Assembly (NCBI GenBank): GCA_934096715.1
Contig: CAKOMQ010000025.1
Location: 1-15,291 of the forward strand
Direction: 5' to 3'
DNA length: 15,291 nucleotides
Source of the DNA: an uncultured Bacilli bacterium
Lineage (GTDB): Bacteria; Bacillota_I; Bacilli_A; RF39; UBA660
Position numbers and translations under genes: made by a program. The notes below the pieces were generated by a model, which did no database searches, was not told where the DNA came from, and worked only from the letters and a program-made list of their open reading frames with translations. Below, one piece after another: positions 1 through 7,344 of the stretch (position 1 is the stretch's first letter; each line of letters starts with the position of its first letter).

Positions 1-87
1 AAAGTATGCATATGTTCCACCTATTAGTAATAATAATGCAAAAGCAAGTGCTACAACTATAAGTTGTTTTTTTTCTAGCTTTTTCAT
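1..87 (-). CDS. SipW-type signal peptide of a truncated surface protein (5' end only)
   Basis: Only the first 29 codons lie in the window; the gene runs off the left edge in frame. The peptide begins MKKLEKKQ, continues with a hydrophobic stretch of about 14 residues and reaches GGTYAYF. This is the pattern of SipW-cognate signal peptides (TasA/camelysin-type exported proteins). The leader is nearly identical to that of the 577-aa protein at 13184-14917, and the first 23 bases of the window match 14831-14853 exactly, so the two genes are paralogues. An AGG-rich ribosome-binding stretch lies just upstream at about 95-105. A U-tailed hairpin at 114-137 sits in the leader and a G10 run (minus strand) lies about 80-90 bp from the start. 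The mature protein cannot be predicted from what is visible. Confidence 0.8.
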   Translation of the reverse strand, partial: MKKLEKKQLIVVALAFALLLLIGGTYAYF

Positions 88-110
88 ATTTAACCTAACC
101 TTTTCTAAAT

Positions 111-137
111 ACTAAAAAAAGACTATTTCTAGCCTTT
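111..137 (-). terminator. Hairpin with U-tract in the leader of the partial surface-protein gene
   Basis: On the minus strand AAAGGCTA and TAGTCTTT form an 8-bp stem (one G-U pair) around a GAAA tetraloop, followed by seven T. It ends only about 27 nt before the start codon at 87, which leaves no room for a promoter in between. It is therefore either a terminator for incoming transcripts, with the gene's promoter overlapping it, or an attenuator in the gene's own leader. Confidence 0.6.
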
Positions 138-168
138 AAATATTCTATATACTTCAGTTTGTTTCTTG

Positions 169-178
169 CCCCCCCCCC
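169..178. repeat. Homopolymer C10 (G10 on the minus strand)
   Basis: Ten consecutive C in otherwise AT-rich intergenic DNA, 82-91 bp upstream of the start codon of the surface-protein gene at 1-87. Runs of this kind slip during replication and are known in other bacteria as promoter- or frame-switching tracts. Here it lies about where a -35 region would fall relative to the TATATA-like box at 147-152. Switching is inferred only. Confidence 0.7.
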
Positions 179-254
179 AGTAGTGATTTTTCTTAACTGA
201 GAGAGAACTTTATAACTAGAGTTATAAATGTTTTCGGGCTAAAAATTTAAATTC

Positions 255-296
255 GCGAATTATTTTGTACATTATAGTTGCGAATTAATTTGTACA
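255..296. repeat. Two 17-bp direct repeats, possible IS21-family terminal repeats
   Basis: The motif GCGAATTATTTTGTACA (255-271) recurs as GCGAATTAATTTGTACA (280-296) with one mismatch and 25-bp periodicity. Short repeats in tandem ending in TGTACA resemble the multiple terminal repeats bound by the IstA transposase of IS21-family elements. No istA or istB is present, so if this reading is right it is a solo end or remnant. They could instead be a pair of operator sites. Confidence 0.4.
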
Positions 297-370
297 AAAT
301 ATGAACGCTTACCTTCTTTTAATATCAAATTAATCATATCAAATTCAAATATGAATTGCAACAAAAATAG

Positions 371-399
371 TTGATATTTTACATATTTTTGTGTATACT
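371..399 (+). promoter_or_regulatory. Plus-strand promoter of the candidate antisense RNA
   Basis: TTGATA (371-376), a 17-bp spacer, and TATACT (394-399); each box matches the sigma-A consensus at 5 of 6 positions. The expected start of transcription is about 405-407, exactly at the left arm of the inverted repeat that bounds the 407-660 element. The transcript would be antisense to the 42-codon reading frame. Confidence 0.65.
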
Positions 400-405
400 T
401 AATTT

Positions 406-482
406 AGGTATAGCGAGCAAGTGTGTTTCACTTATACCATTAATGTGTATAAGTTATCGACTAAAAAGTCGATGACTTTTTT
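406..482 (+). ncRNA. Candidate antisense RNA (antitoxin-like)
   Basis: Starting from the promoter at 371-399, a transcript of about 77 nt would fold into two hairpins. The first pairs ACTTATAC with GTATAAGT around a 9-nt loop (430-454). The second pairs ATCGACT with AGTCGAT around AAAA (456-473) and is followed by GAC and six T, a plausible intrinsic terminator. The RNA is fully complementary to the last ~17 codons and the 3' end of the minus-strand 42-codon gene at 432-560. This matches the antisense partner in a type I toxin-antitoxin locus. No homology to a named RNA family was recognised. Confidence 0.5.
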
Positions 483-660
483 GACTAACCTTAAATGTAT
501 ATACAAAAAGGCTAACCAAAAGGCTACTTTTAATAACTTATATTTAAGCCTTAATTTCATCGTACCGCCTCCTCACAGTTCAGAATCAAAACTATTGTTC
601 CAAAACCCCCTGATAGTTTGATGGTACAAGCCACAACACCTGCTCGCTTGGTTATATACC
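407..660. repeat. Structured element bounded by an 18-bp imperfect inverted repeat
   Basis: The left arm is GGTATA plus GCGAGCAAGTGT (407-424). The right arm is ACACCTGCTCGC (636-647) plus TATACC (655-660), with a 7-nt bulge at 648-654 and one G-U pair in RNA. Inside are several further stems: ATCAAACTAT pairing with ATAGTTTTGAT (one bulged base), GTACC pairing with GGTAC around the ribosome-binding site, and the two hairpins of the antisense RNA. In the minus-strand transcript the arms would tie the 5' and 3' ends together. No target-site duplication was seen flanking the arms, so a miniature transposon is less likely than a folded RNA. Confidence 0.65.
432..560 (-). CDS. 42-aa hydrophobic basic peptide, candidate type I toxin
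   Basis: The frame starts at ATG 558-560 and ends at TAA 432-434. It is preceded by a perfect AGGAGG (568-573) at the ideal spacing of 7 nt, the best ribosome-binding site in this part of the window. The peptide has eight Lys or Arg against two Asp. Residues about 9-25 form a membrane-spanning-like stretch (LLKVAFWLAFLYIHLRL) and residues 29-42 form a second hydrophobic segment. A promoter lies at 658-686 and the mRNA ends can base-pair through the inverted repeat. A plus-strand transcript overlaps the 3' third of the frame. Codons such as AGG, CTT, GCC and GTC differ from the AT-preferring neighbours, suggesting acquisition. The family was not recognised; the toxin role is inferred from architecture only. 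Confidence 0.5.
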   Translation of the reverse strand: MKLRLKYKLLKVAFWLAFLYIHLRLVKKVIDFLVDNLYTLMV

Positions 661-686
661 CTAAAATAATAAGCAGCAAAAGTCAA
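658..686 (-). promoter_or_regulatory. Minus-strand promoter of the 42-aa peptide gene
   Basis: On the minus strand TTGACT (686-681, 5 of 6 matches), a 17-bp spacer, and TAGGGT (663-658, weak). Transcription would begin near 651-653, next to the right arm of the inverted repeat. A hairpin of AAAAAAG and CTTTTTT around TTCGC lies just upstream at 689-707 and may insulate it from ligA transcription. Confidence 0.45.
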
Positions 687-763
687 GAAAAAAAGTTCGC
701 CTTTTTTCGACAAAAATAATTAATTTATATTGATTAATGGCGTACTTATGGGAAATTAAAACA

Positions 764-795
764 TCAAAAAAACGCTAAGAAAATTAGCATTTTTG
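764..795 (-). terminator. Terminator of the rnc-smc-ligA operon
   Basis: On the minus strand an 11-bp stem (AAAAATGCTAA with TTAGCGTTTTT, one U-G pair) closes a TTTTC loop and runs into a T-tract. It begins a few bases after the ligA stop codon at 799-801. Confidence 0.8.
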
Positions 796-798
796 TTT

Positions 799-2748
799 TT
801 ACTCAGACATTTTTATTAATTCTTCTTCAGTTATAATTGGAATATCTAACTCTTTAGCTTTCTTATTTTTACTAGAAGTTGAATTAATATCATTATTTAT
901 TAAATAACTAGTATTACTTGATACAGATGCGACTACTTTACCACCATGATCTTCAATATACTCTACTAAAGCATCTCTATTCTCAAAATTATTTAGAGTA
1001 CCTGTGATTACAAATGATAAATCTTTTAAAGAAAGAATTTCATTAGTAGTTGATTTGTGAAGGTGGATTTCATCTTTTAGTTCATTTAATTCTTCTAAGA
1101 AATCTTTATTATGAAAAGCACTAATCCACTTCTCTGCTACTACTGAACCTATTCCATCTATATCACTTAATTCTTCTAGAGTTAAATTACATATTCTATC
1201 AAAATCATTATTATAAGCATTTGCAATAACTTTAGCACGACTAAGTCCTATATCAGGTATACCTAGAGCATAAATAAAATTAGCAAGTTTAACATCACGA
1301 GATTTCTCAATAGAATTTATCATATTCTCATAAGATTTAATTCCAAAACCTTCTATATTAATTATAGTGTCTTTATATCTATCTAAATGATATAAATCTT
1401 TATAATTAGTAACTATACCTTCGTCTAATAAAATATTTAATATATTATCTGATATTCCATCTATATCCATAGCATTTCTGCTTACAAATAGACTAAGCCT
1501 TTTCATAAGTTTACCTGGGCAAAAGTCATTCATGCAATACAAGAACTTAGCGTCATTATTTTCTATAATTTTTGCATCATATCCACAAGTTGGACACTTA
1601 TCAGGAATAACCAAGTTATCACTTTTAGTAAGATTCTCTGCTACTTGGGGAATAATCATATTAGCCTTATAGACATTAATTTGATCTCCTATTCCAAGTT
1701 TCAATTCTTTTAATATAGAAACATTATGGAGGCTAGCACGAGATACAGTAGTTCCCACTAATTCAACTGGATCAAATACTGCTACTGGATTAATAAGACC
1801 AGTTCTACTTACTAGCCAATCAACACTTCTTAAAGTAGTCGTTTCTGTTTCATCTTGCCATTTAAATGCAATAGAGTGTTTAGGAAACTTTGCAGTAGTT
1901 CCTAAAGATAATCCATAGTTAATATCATTATATGTAAGTACTAAGCCATCTGATGGAATATCATAATCTACAACTCTAGTTTTAAAATCAAGTACTCTAT
2001 CATAAATAGAATCTTTATCTACTTTATAATACTCTACTACATCAAAGCCAAGAGATTTTAAAAATTCAAATTCATCACTCTTATATTTAAATTCTTTATT
2101 ATCTGCTTCAATTAAAGCAAATATTATTAAATTAACATGTCTTTTCTTAGTTATATTAGGATCTAATTGTCTAACTGAGCCACTGCATAAGTTACGGGGA
2201 TTTTTATATTCTTTATCTCCATCTAAACTTACTTTTTTAATTCTTTCAAAGTCACTATACTTGATTATAGCTTCTCCACGTAAAACAAGCCTTTCTTTAA
2301 ATGGAATAGTAAGGGGAATATTTGAAAATTGCTTAACATTGTCAGTAACAACTTCCCCGATTATTCCATTACCACGAGTTACTCCACTAATTAATTTTCC
2401 GCCTTCATAAGTAAGTACTATTGTTAGTCCATCTAGTTTCCAAGAAATAAGACCTTCCTTATCTTTAAGAAAACTAGAAAGTTCATCTACACTTTTAGTC
2501 TTAGTTAGAGATAGCATCGGACTAGGATGTTCAACTGTCTTTAACCCACTAGATACTTCAGGTTCAACATTAATAGTAGGGCTATTAGATAAAACCATAT
2601 TAGTTTCACCCTCTAGTAAAACTAGTTCATCATATAACTTATCATATTCATAATCTGTCATAATAGATATACTTTTTTGATAATAAGAAACAGATGCTTC
2701 ATTAAGAATCTTAATTAATTCCTTCATTCTTTTTATTTTATCTTCCAT
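799..2748 (-). CDS. ligA: NAD-dependent DNA ligase LigA
   Basis: This 649-residue enzyme seals nicks in duplex DNA using NAD+ during replication and repair. The order of domains is typical: N-terminal Ia domain (YYxxxxxxMTDYEYDKLYDEL, 22-42), adenylation domain with the active-site lysine K104 in KLDG, NPRN at 183-186, OB fold with SRxSLHN-like residues near 336-342, a four-cysteine zinc finger (C385, C388, C405, C410), helix-hairpin-helix repeats and a C-terminal BRCT domain from about 570. Two normally strict motifs vary: KxDGxA is KLDGLT and GDGxxGE is GNGIIGE (126-132). It is slightly shorter than the usual ~670 residues. Its ribosome-binding site TAGGAG includes the stop codon of smc, 8 nt upstream, so translation is probably coupled. 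The family assignment is secure; the variant motifs do not by themselves suggest inactivity. Confidence 0.97.
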   Translation of the reverse strand: MEDKIKRMKELIKILNEASVSYYQKSISIMTDYEYDKLYDELVLLEGETNMVLSNSPTINVEPEVSSGLKTVEHPSPMLSLTKTKSVDELSSFLKDKEGLISWKLDGLTIVLTYEGGKLISGVTRGNGIIGEVVTDNVKQFSNIPLTIPFKERLVLRGEAIIKYSDFERIKKVSLDGDKEYKNPRNLCSGSVRQLDPNITKKRHVNLIIFALIEADNKEFKYKSDEFEFLKSLGFDVVEYYKVDKDSIYDRVLDFKTRVVDYDIPSDGLVLTYNDINYGLSLGTTAKFPKHSIAFKWQDETETTTLRSVDWLVSRTGLINPVAVFDPVELVGTTVSRASLHNVSILKELKLGIGDQINVYKANMIIPQVAENLTKSDNLVIPDKCPTCGYDAKIIENNDAKFLYCMNDFCPGKLMKRLSLFVSRNAMDIDGISDNILNILLDEGIVTNYKDLYHLDRYKDTIINIEGFGIKSYENMINSIEKSRDVKLANFIYALGIPDIGLSRAKVIANAYNNDFDRICNLTLEELSDIDGIGSVVAEKWISAFHNKDFLEELNELKDEIHLHKSTTNEILSLKDLSFVITGTLNNFENRDALVEYIEDHGGKVVASVSSNTSYLINNDINSTSSKNKKAKELDIPIITEEELIKMSE

Positions 2749-2756
2749 ATTAACTC

Positions 2757-5690
2757 CTAAATATTTTCTTCTAATTTAACTCCTACTATTTTAGATACAC
2801 CTAACTCTTGCATAGTAATTCCATAAAGAGTATCAGCATATTCCATCATTCTCTTTTTATGAGTAATAAGAATAAATTGACTATCTTTTTTCTTAGTACT
2901 TAAGTACTCTCCAAACATATCTACATTTACTTCATCAAGTGCTGCTTCTACTTCATCAAGAATAATAAATGGTACAGTAGATACATTAAGAATTGCAAAA
3001 AGTAAACATATTGCTGTAAGAGATTTTTCTCCCCCGGATAAAGCTTGAGTATTATTTAACTTCTTTCCTGGTGGTACTGCAATTATATCAATACCTGTAT
3101 TCAAATAATCATCAGGATTAGTTAGTTCTAGTTTACCTGTTCCACCTCTAAAAATAGTTTTAAATACATTTGTAAATTCAACACTAATCTTATTAAATGA
3201 ATCTTTAAATTTAGTTATCATTATTTCATCCATTTCACTAATTATATCAAGTAAACTACTCATAGATACTTCTAAATCATTTTTTTGATTAGTTAGGAAT
3301 TCATATCTAGTATTAAGTCTTTCGTATTCTTTTATACTACCTAAATTAACATTACCTAAACTTTTCATCTCTCTTCTTAAAGTGGATACTTTACTTCGAG
3401 CAAGACTCTCTTCAATAGATAATTCATAATTATTTAGTGCATACTCATAAGTAATATTATATTCTTCATTAAGTAAAAGTAATAAGTTATCTAGTTTAAC
3501 ATCCATCTTACCTATTTCTACTTCATTCTTATTATACTCAGCTTGAAGTAACCTATATTCACTGTTTTGTTTAGATAATTCCCCTTCTAATTCTTTTAAA
3601 CGATTATTTAAATTATCCTTTTCATCTTTTTTATTATTTAAATCAATCTCTTTTAATTCCAATTCTTTTCTTAAGTGAGATAACTCTTCTAATAACTTTT
3701 CTATTACTTTATCTAAATTATTATTAGATATATCATTAATACCATTAATTTCACTTATAATATTATTTAACTTATTTTGATAATTATCTTTATTTTTAAT
3801 ATCAATTATAATAGTATTCTTAACTTCGATAATAGTAGTGGATATTTTATTAATTTGATCTTTTAAAATATTATAATCATTTTCTATATCTAAAATATTT
3901 TTATTTAATTTGTCTATTTTATCTTTTACTATATCTATATTATTCTTAATACTAATTAATTCTGTTTTACTAAACATATTCTTCTTAGTATTAACACCAC
4001 CACTAATACTACCACCAGCATGAACTATACTTCCATCAAGTGCCACTACTCGATATTTATACTCAAGTATCTTACTAATTAAATTCATACTATCAATATC
4101 TTTAACTACAATAACATTACCCATTAAATTAGTAATTATATTAGTATATAAATTATCATAGTTAATTAAATCACTCATAATACCAATAAAACCGTTTATT
4201 TGATTAAGTCTATCTAAAGTAGAATTATCAATATATTTAGATTTAATTATATTAAGTGGTAAGAATGTAGCTCTACCAAGTTTATTATCTTTTAAGTAGT
4301 TAATAGCACTCTTCGCACACTTTTCATTATCAACAACTAAGAAATTACCACTAGATGAAAGAATTGTATCTGTAGCAAGTAAATATTCATCTTTAACTTC
4401 TATTAAACTATTAACTACTCCATGAATACCAGTAAGTCTTGGATTATTTAGAATATTCTTAACTGCATAAGGTACTCTTTCGTTAGATTCAATATTCATT
4501 TCTACAATATCTTTTCTATTTTCTAATATTCCAAGTTCCTTATTATATTTAATTAACTCTTGATTTAAAGAATTCTTCTTTATTTCTAATGATTTAAATT
4601 CATTTTGTAAATCATTATATTCTTTAGTATATTTATTTAGACTATCTTGATTATTCTTAATAGTGCTTTCTATTACTTCAATATCTTTCTTTACATTTAA
4701 TTCTTCACTCTTTAAGTCTATTATAAGTTTTTCAGATTCACTTATATCACCTTTAAACTTACTTCTTTCTAAGTTAATATTCTTTTCAGCTTCTAACTTA
4801 GATATTTCTTCAGTTAATTCAAGTATTTGGCGATTAAGATTATTTATTTCTTCATCTATTTTTAAACTCTTTGTTTTTATTTCTTCAATTTCAGTGTTAT
4901 TTAAATTATTATTAAACATTTCAAGAGAATCAAATATTTCTTCATTCTTACTCTTAAGTAATTTATATTTATTATTTATATCAGTTATATCCTTACTAGC
5001 AAGTGCTATTTCTAGACCTTTTAGTTCTTCTTCAATACTAACATATTTCTTAGCAAGTTCACTCTGTTCTTTTAAAGGCTCAACAGTAGTTTTTAATTCA
5101 TCTATAATTAAATTAACTCTAAGTAAGTTTTCTTTAGTCTTATCTAGTTTTCTTAATGCTTCTTCTTTTCTCTTTTTATATTTAAGTACTCCAGCAGCAC
5201 TTTCAAATATGCTTCTTCTTTCTAAAGGTTTAGAATTTACTATATTAGTAACACTACCTTGACTTATTATATTAAAGGCATCTAATCCACCACCACTATC
5301 AATAAACATATTAGTAATATCTTTAAGTCTTACTTTACTACCATTTATTAAGTATTCATTTTCACCACTTTTATATACAGTTCTTTTAACTTCTAATTCT
5401 TTAAATTCGCTATTTAGATAGTGATCACTATTATCAAAAGTCAAAGTAACACTTGCCTTATTTAAAGGACTTCTTTTCTCAGTACCAGAAAATATTACAT
5501 CACTCATATTATTAGAACCTCTAAGTTCTTTTACAGATTGTTCTCCTAGTACCCATTTAATCGCATCTACTATGTTACTTTTACCACTACCATTGGGTCC
5601 TACTATCGCAGTCATTCCTTCTTTTAATTCAAAGATTGTTTTATCTGCAAACGATTTAAATCCATCTATTTTAATACTTTTTAAATACAT
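2757..5690 (-). CDS. smc: Chromosome segregation SMC protein
   Basis: SMC dimers with ScpA and ScpB form the bacterial condensin that compacts and separates replicated chromosomes. Residues 31-39 carry the Walker A motif GPNGSGKSN; the C-terminal head has the ABC signature LSGGEKS (884-890) and Walker B FIILDE (908-913) followed by the D-loop. Between the heads are two long coiled coils around a hinge of roughly residues 400-590, which includes the glycine-rich GGSISGGV. At 977 residues it is about 200 shorter than the Bacillus protein, mainly in the coiled coils, as in mycoplasma SMCs. The start ATG at 5688-5690 has TAGGAT as ribosome-binding site, which includes the rnc stop codon. The usual third gene of this operon, ftsY, is not here; ligA follows instead. 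Confidence 0.97.
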   Translation of the reverse strand: MYLKSIKIDGFKSFADKTIFELKEGMTAIVGPNGSGKSNIVDAIKWVLGEQSVKELRGSNNMSDVIFSGTEKRSPLNKASVTLTFDNSDHYLNSEFKELEVKRTVYKSGENEYLINGSKVRLKDITNMFIDSGGGLDAFNIISQGSVTNIVNSKPLERRSIFESAAGVLKYKKRKEEALRKLDKTKENLLRVNLIIDELKTTVEPLKEQSELAKKYVSIEEELKGLEIALASKDITDINNKYKLLKSKNEEIFDSLEMFNNNLNNTEIEEIKTKSLKIDEEINNLNRQILELTEEISKLEAEKNINLERSKFKGDISESEKLIIDLKSEELNVKKDIEVIESTIKNNQDSLNKYTKEYNDLQNEFKSLEIKKNSLNQELIKYNKELGILENRKDIVEMNIESNERVPYAVKNILNNPRLTGIHGVVNSLIEVKDEYLLATDTILSSSGNFLVVDNEKCAKSAINYLKDNKLGRATFLPLNIIKSKYIDNSTLDRLNQINGFIGIMSDLINYDNLYTNIITNLMGNVIVVKDIDSMNLISKILEYKYRVVALDGSIVHAGGSISGGVNTKKNMFSKTELISIKNNIDIVKDKIDKLNKNILDIENDYNILKDQINKISTTIIEVKNTIIIDIKNKDNYQNKLNNIISEINGINDISNNNLDKVIEKLLEELSHLRKELELKEIDLNNKKDEKDNLNNRLKELEGELSKQNSEYRLLQAEYNKNEVEIGKMDVKLDNLLLLLNEEYNITYEYALNNYELSIEESLARSKVSTLRREMKSLGNVNLGSIKEYERLNTRYEFLTNQKNDLEVSMSSLLDIISEMDEIMITKFKDSFNKISVEFTNVFKTIFRGGTGKLELTNPDDYLNTGIDIIAVPPGKKLNNTQALSGGEKSLTAICLLFAILNVSTVPFIILDEVEAALDEVNVDMFGEYLSTKKKDSQFILITHKKRMMEYADTLYGITMQELGVSKIVGVKLEENI

Positions 5691-5696
5691 ACTATC

Positions 5697-6347
5697 CTAC
5701 CTTGCACTTTTATTTAACGCATCTCTAGCCGCATTTTGTTCTGCTTCTTTCTTACTACGGCCACTTCCCTTACCATACACTATATCATTTATTTTAACTT
5801 CAACATAAAAAGTTTTATTGTGAGCTTCTCCTGTTTCTTTAACTACTTCATAAGTTAAAGATTTTTTATCAGTTTGAACTAGTTCTTGTAATTTAGTTTT
5901 ATAGTCACTTAAGAAATCATAATTACTTTCTATATAAGGAACAACTATTTTATATATAAATTCTTTTGCAGTATTAAATCCTTTTTCTAAATATATTACA
6001 GCAAGTACAGATTCAAAAACATCAGCCACTATTGCTTCATTAATATTATTTATTTGACCCATACCTACTTTTATATATTTATGTAGCCCTATATCACTAG
6101 AATATTTATCTAAAGCTTTTTCACATACAAAACTTGCTCTTACTTTAGTCATTTCTCCTTCTTTTAGATTATAATTATTATATAGATACTCACTTATAAT
6201 TAATTCAAGTACTGCATCTCCTAGAAATTCTAATCTTTCATAATTATTAATACCTTTATGTTCATTAGAATAAGAAGAATGAGTAAGTGCTTCATTTAAT
6301 AAAGTTTTATTATTTATATCTATTCCATATTTTTTTAAGAATTCCAT
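5697..6347 (-). CDS. rnc: Ribonuclease III
   Basis: A double-strand-specific endoribonuclease that matures rRNA precursors and processes structured or sense-antisense RNA. The signature NYERLEFLGDAVLEL (35-49) holds E40 and D44; D109 and E112 in VADVFESVLAVIYLE complete the catalytic set. A double-stranded-RNA-binding domain covers about residues 147-214 (KTKLQELVQ ... SKKEAEQNAARDAL). The length of 216 aa is normal. The start has AAGGAG about 11 nt upstream. An extended -10 promoter lies at 6397-6402. It is the first gene of the rnc-smc-ligA operon, ending 6 nt before smc. Its substrates could include duplexes from the sense-antisense locus at 407-660, which is a speculation. Confidence 0.97.
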   Translation of the reverse strand: MEFLKKYGIDINNKTLLNEALTHSSYSNEHKGINNYERLEFLGDAVLELIISEYLYNNYNLKEGEMTKVRASFVCEKALDKYSSDIGLHKYIKVGMGQINNINEAIVADVFESVLAVIYLEKGFNTAKEFIYKIVVPYIESNYDFLSDYKTKLQELVQTDKKSLTYEVVKETGEAHNKTFYVEVKINDIVYGKGSGRSKKEAEQNAARDALNKSAR

Positions 6348-6396
6348 ATATATATTTTCTCCTTCCGAACTATATTTTTACTAGTACATCTTAATA

Positions 6397-6407
6397 ATTA
6401 TATCAAA
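6397..6407 (-). promoter_or_regulatory. Promoter of the rnc operon (extended -10)
   Basis: On the minus strand TATAAT (6402-6397) is preceded by TGA, giving an extended -10 element TGATATAAT. The -35 region 17 bp upstream (TTTTAA) is a poor match, which extended -10 promoters tolerate. It gives a leader of about 45 nt to the rnc start. Confidence 0.6.
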
Positions 6408-6429
6408 AAAAGTCTTGTTTTAAAAGTAT

Positions 6430-6458
6430 TTTACAAAAGGAGAAAATTATAGTAAAAT
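6430..6458 (+). promoter_or_regulatory. Promoter of the ZnuA-like lipoprotein gene
   Basis: TTTACA (6430-6435), a 17-bp spacer, and TAAAAT (6453-6458), each 5 of 6 to consensus. It faces away from the rnc promoter in the 134-bp divergent intergenic region. Confidence 0.75.
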
Positions 6459-6481
6459 TAGTGTTGGATAAGGTGATTTAA

Positions 6482-7339
6482 TTGAAAAATATAAAAATAG
6501 TTATAAGTTTGTTTATGATACTCTTATTATGTGGATGCATGAATAAAAAGGATGAATCTAGTAAAAATGTAAATATCTATACTACTGTGTATCCAATTAC
6601 TTATATTACTAGTAAATTATATGGAGAAAATAATGTAGTTAAAAGTATCTACCCTAATGGAGTTGATTTAAATGATTATAAACTTACGGATAAGCAAATA
6701 AAAGAATATTCAAGTGTTAATATGTTTGTTTATATTGGACTAGGTAATGAAAAAGAAATAGCTAAATCATTTTTAAATAAAAATAAAAAATTAGAAATAA
6801 TTGATGCATCTTATGGGCTTAGTTATAATAATAAACTAGAAGAATTATGGATTGCTCCAAATAACTTCTTAATGCTTGCAAAAAATATTAAGGCATCACT
6901 AAATGAATATATAGATAATGAGTTTATTCTTAACAGTATTGAAAAAAACTATGATGAAATATACAAAGATATATCTTGGATGGATGCAGAGTTAAGAAGC
7001 ATTGCTAAAGAAAGCAAGGATAATAATTCAAATACTATTATTACTAAAAGCAATGTGTTTGATTACTTAACTAATTATGGTTTCAAAGTTATATCTTTAG
7101 ACAATATTAATAATAATGAAAAAAGCGATATTAAAAGTAAATTTAAAAATGGTACCTACTCAAGTATTTTAAAACTTGATACTGAAAAAAATTCGGATTT
7201 TATGAATGAACTTGATGATAATTATAGTGCTAAAATAATTAATATTAACTCAATGATAACAAATAATGATTCATCAAGTGATTATAAAACTATTCAATAT
7301 GAAAATATAAATAAGATAAGAGAAATTGTTCAAAATTAA
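6482..7339 (+). CDS. ZnuA/TroA-fold lipoprotein lacking the metal-binding histidines
   Basis: The protein of 285 residues starts at TTG 6482-6484 behind AAGGTG and has a lipoprotein signal peptide ending LLLCGC, so C19 should be lipidated and anchored outside the membrane. From about residue 31 it follows zinc/manganese ABC-transporter binding proteins of the ZnuA/AdcA family (PF01297): NIYTTVYPITYITSKLYG, then PNGVDLNDYKLT, VFVYIG-like MFVYIGLGNE, ELWIAPNNFLMLAKNI and SNVFDYLTNYGFKVISL. Positions that are metal-ligand His in the family appear to be N64, E121 and N191, and there is no His-rich loop. No permease or ATPase gene is adjacent. It may bind another ligand, act as an accessory or decoy protein, or be a non-transporting relative; metal import is not supported by the residues seen. 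Confidence 0.75.
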   Translation: MKNIKIVISLFMILLLCGCMNKKDESSKNVNIYTTVYPITYITSKLYGENNVVKSIYPNGVDLNDYKLTDKQIKEYSSVNMFVYIGLGNEKEIAKSFLNKNKKLEIIDASYGLSYNNKLEELWIAPNNFLMLAKNIKASLNEYIDNEFILNSIEKNYDEIYKDISWMDAELRSIAKESKDNNSNTIITKSNVFDYLTNYGFKVISLDNINNNEKSDIKSKFKNGTYSSILKLDTEKNSDFMNELDDNYSAKIININSMITNNDSSSDYKTIQYENINKIREIVQN

Positions 7340-7344
7340 AAAAT

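Larger units (their letters stand above)
88..406. other. Intergenic accessory DNA without a convincing gene
   Basis: No credible coding region was found here. Visible structures are the leader hairpin at 111-137, a run of ten C at 169-178, a 7-bp inverted repeat at 210-227 (TTATAAC, loop TAGA, GTTATAA), a pair of 17-bp direct repeats at 255-296, and a plus-strand promoter at 371-399. On the minus strand, TATATA at about 147-152 follows the G-run after roughly 17 bp and could be a -10 box for the gene at 1-87. Confidence 0.6.

Noticed and set aside
421..621. 66-aa plus-strand frame within the inverted-repeat element
   Set aside because: It has no ribosome-binding site, odd composition, and lies opposite the better-supported 42-codon minus-strand frame.
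407..660. Retron msr-msd RNA, suggested by end-pairing inverted repeats
   Set aside because: No reverse transcriptase gene nearby, and the promoter and ribosome-binding-site layout fits a peptide gene with antisense RNA better.
407..660. Miniature inverted-repeat transposable element
   Set aside because: No target-site duplication flanks the arms and the arms contain a bulge; internal promoters and a terminator favour a functional RNA locus. Not fully excluded.
4663..5262. 199-aa plus-strand frame inside smc
   Set aside because: Shadow of the smc coiled coil on the opposite strand; Ser/Leu/Phe-rich composition is the complement of Glu/Lys/Asn codons.
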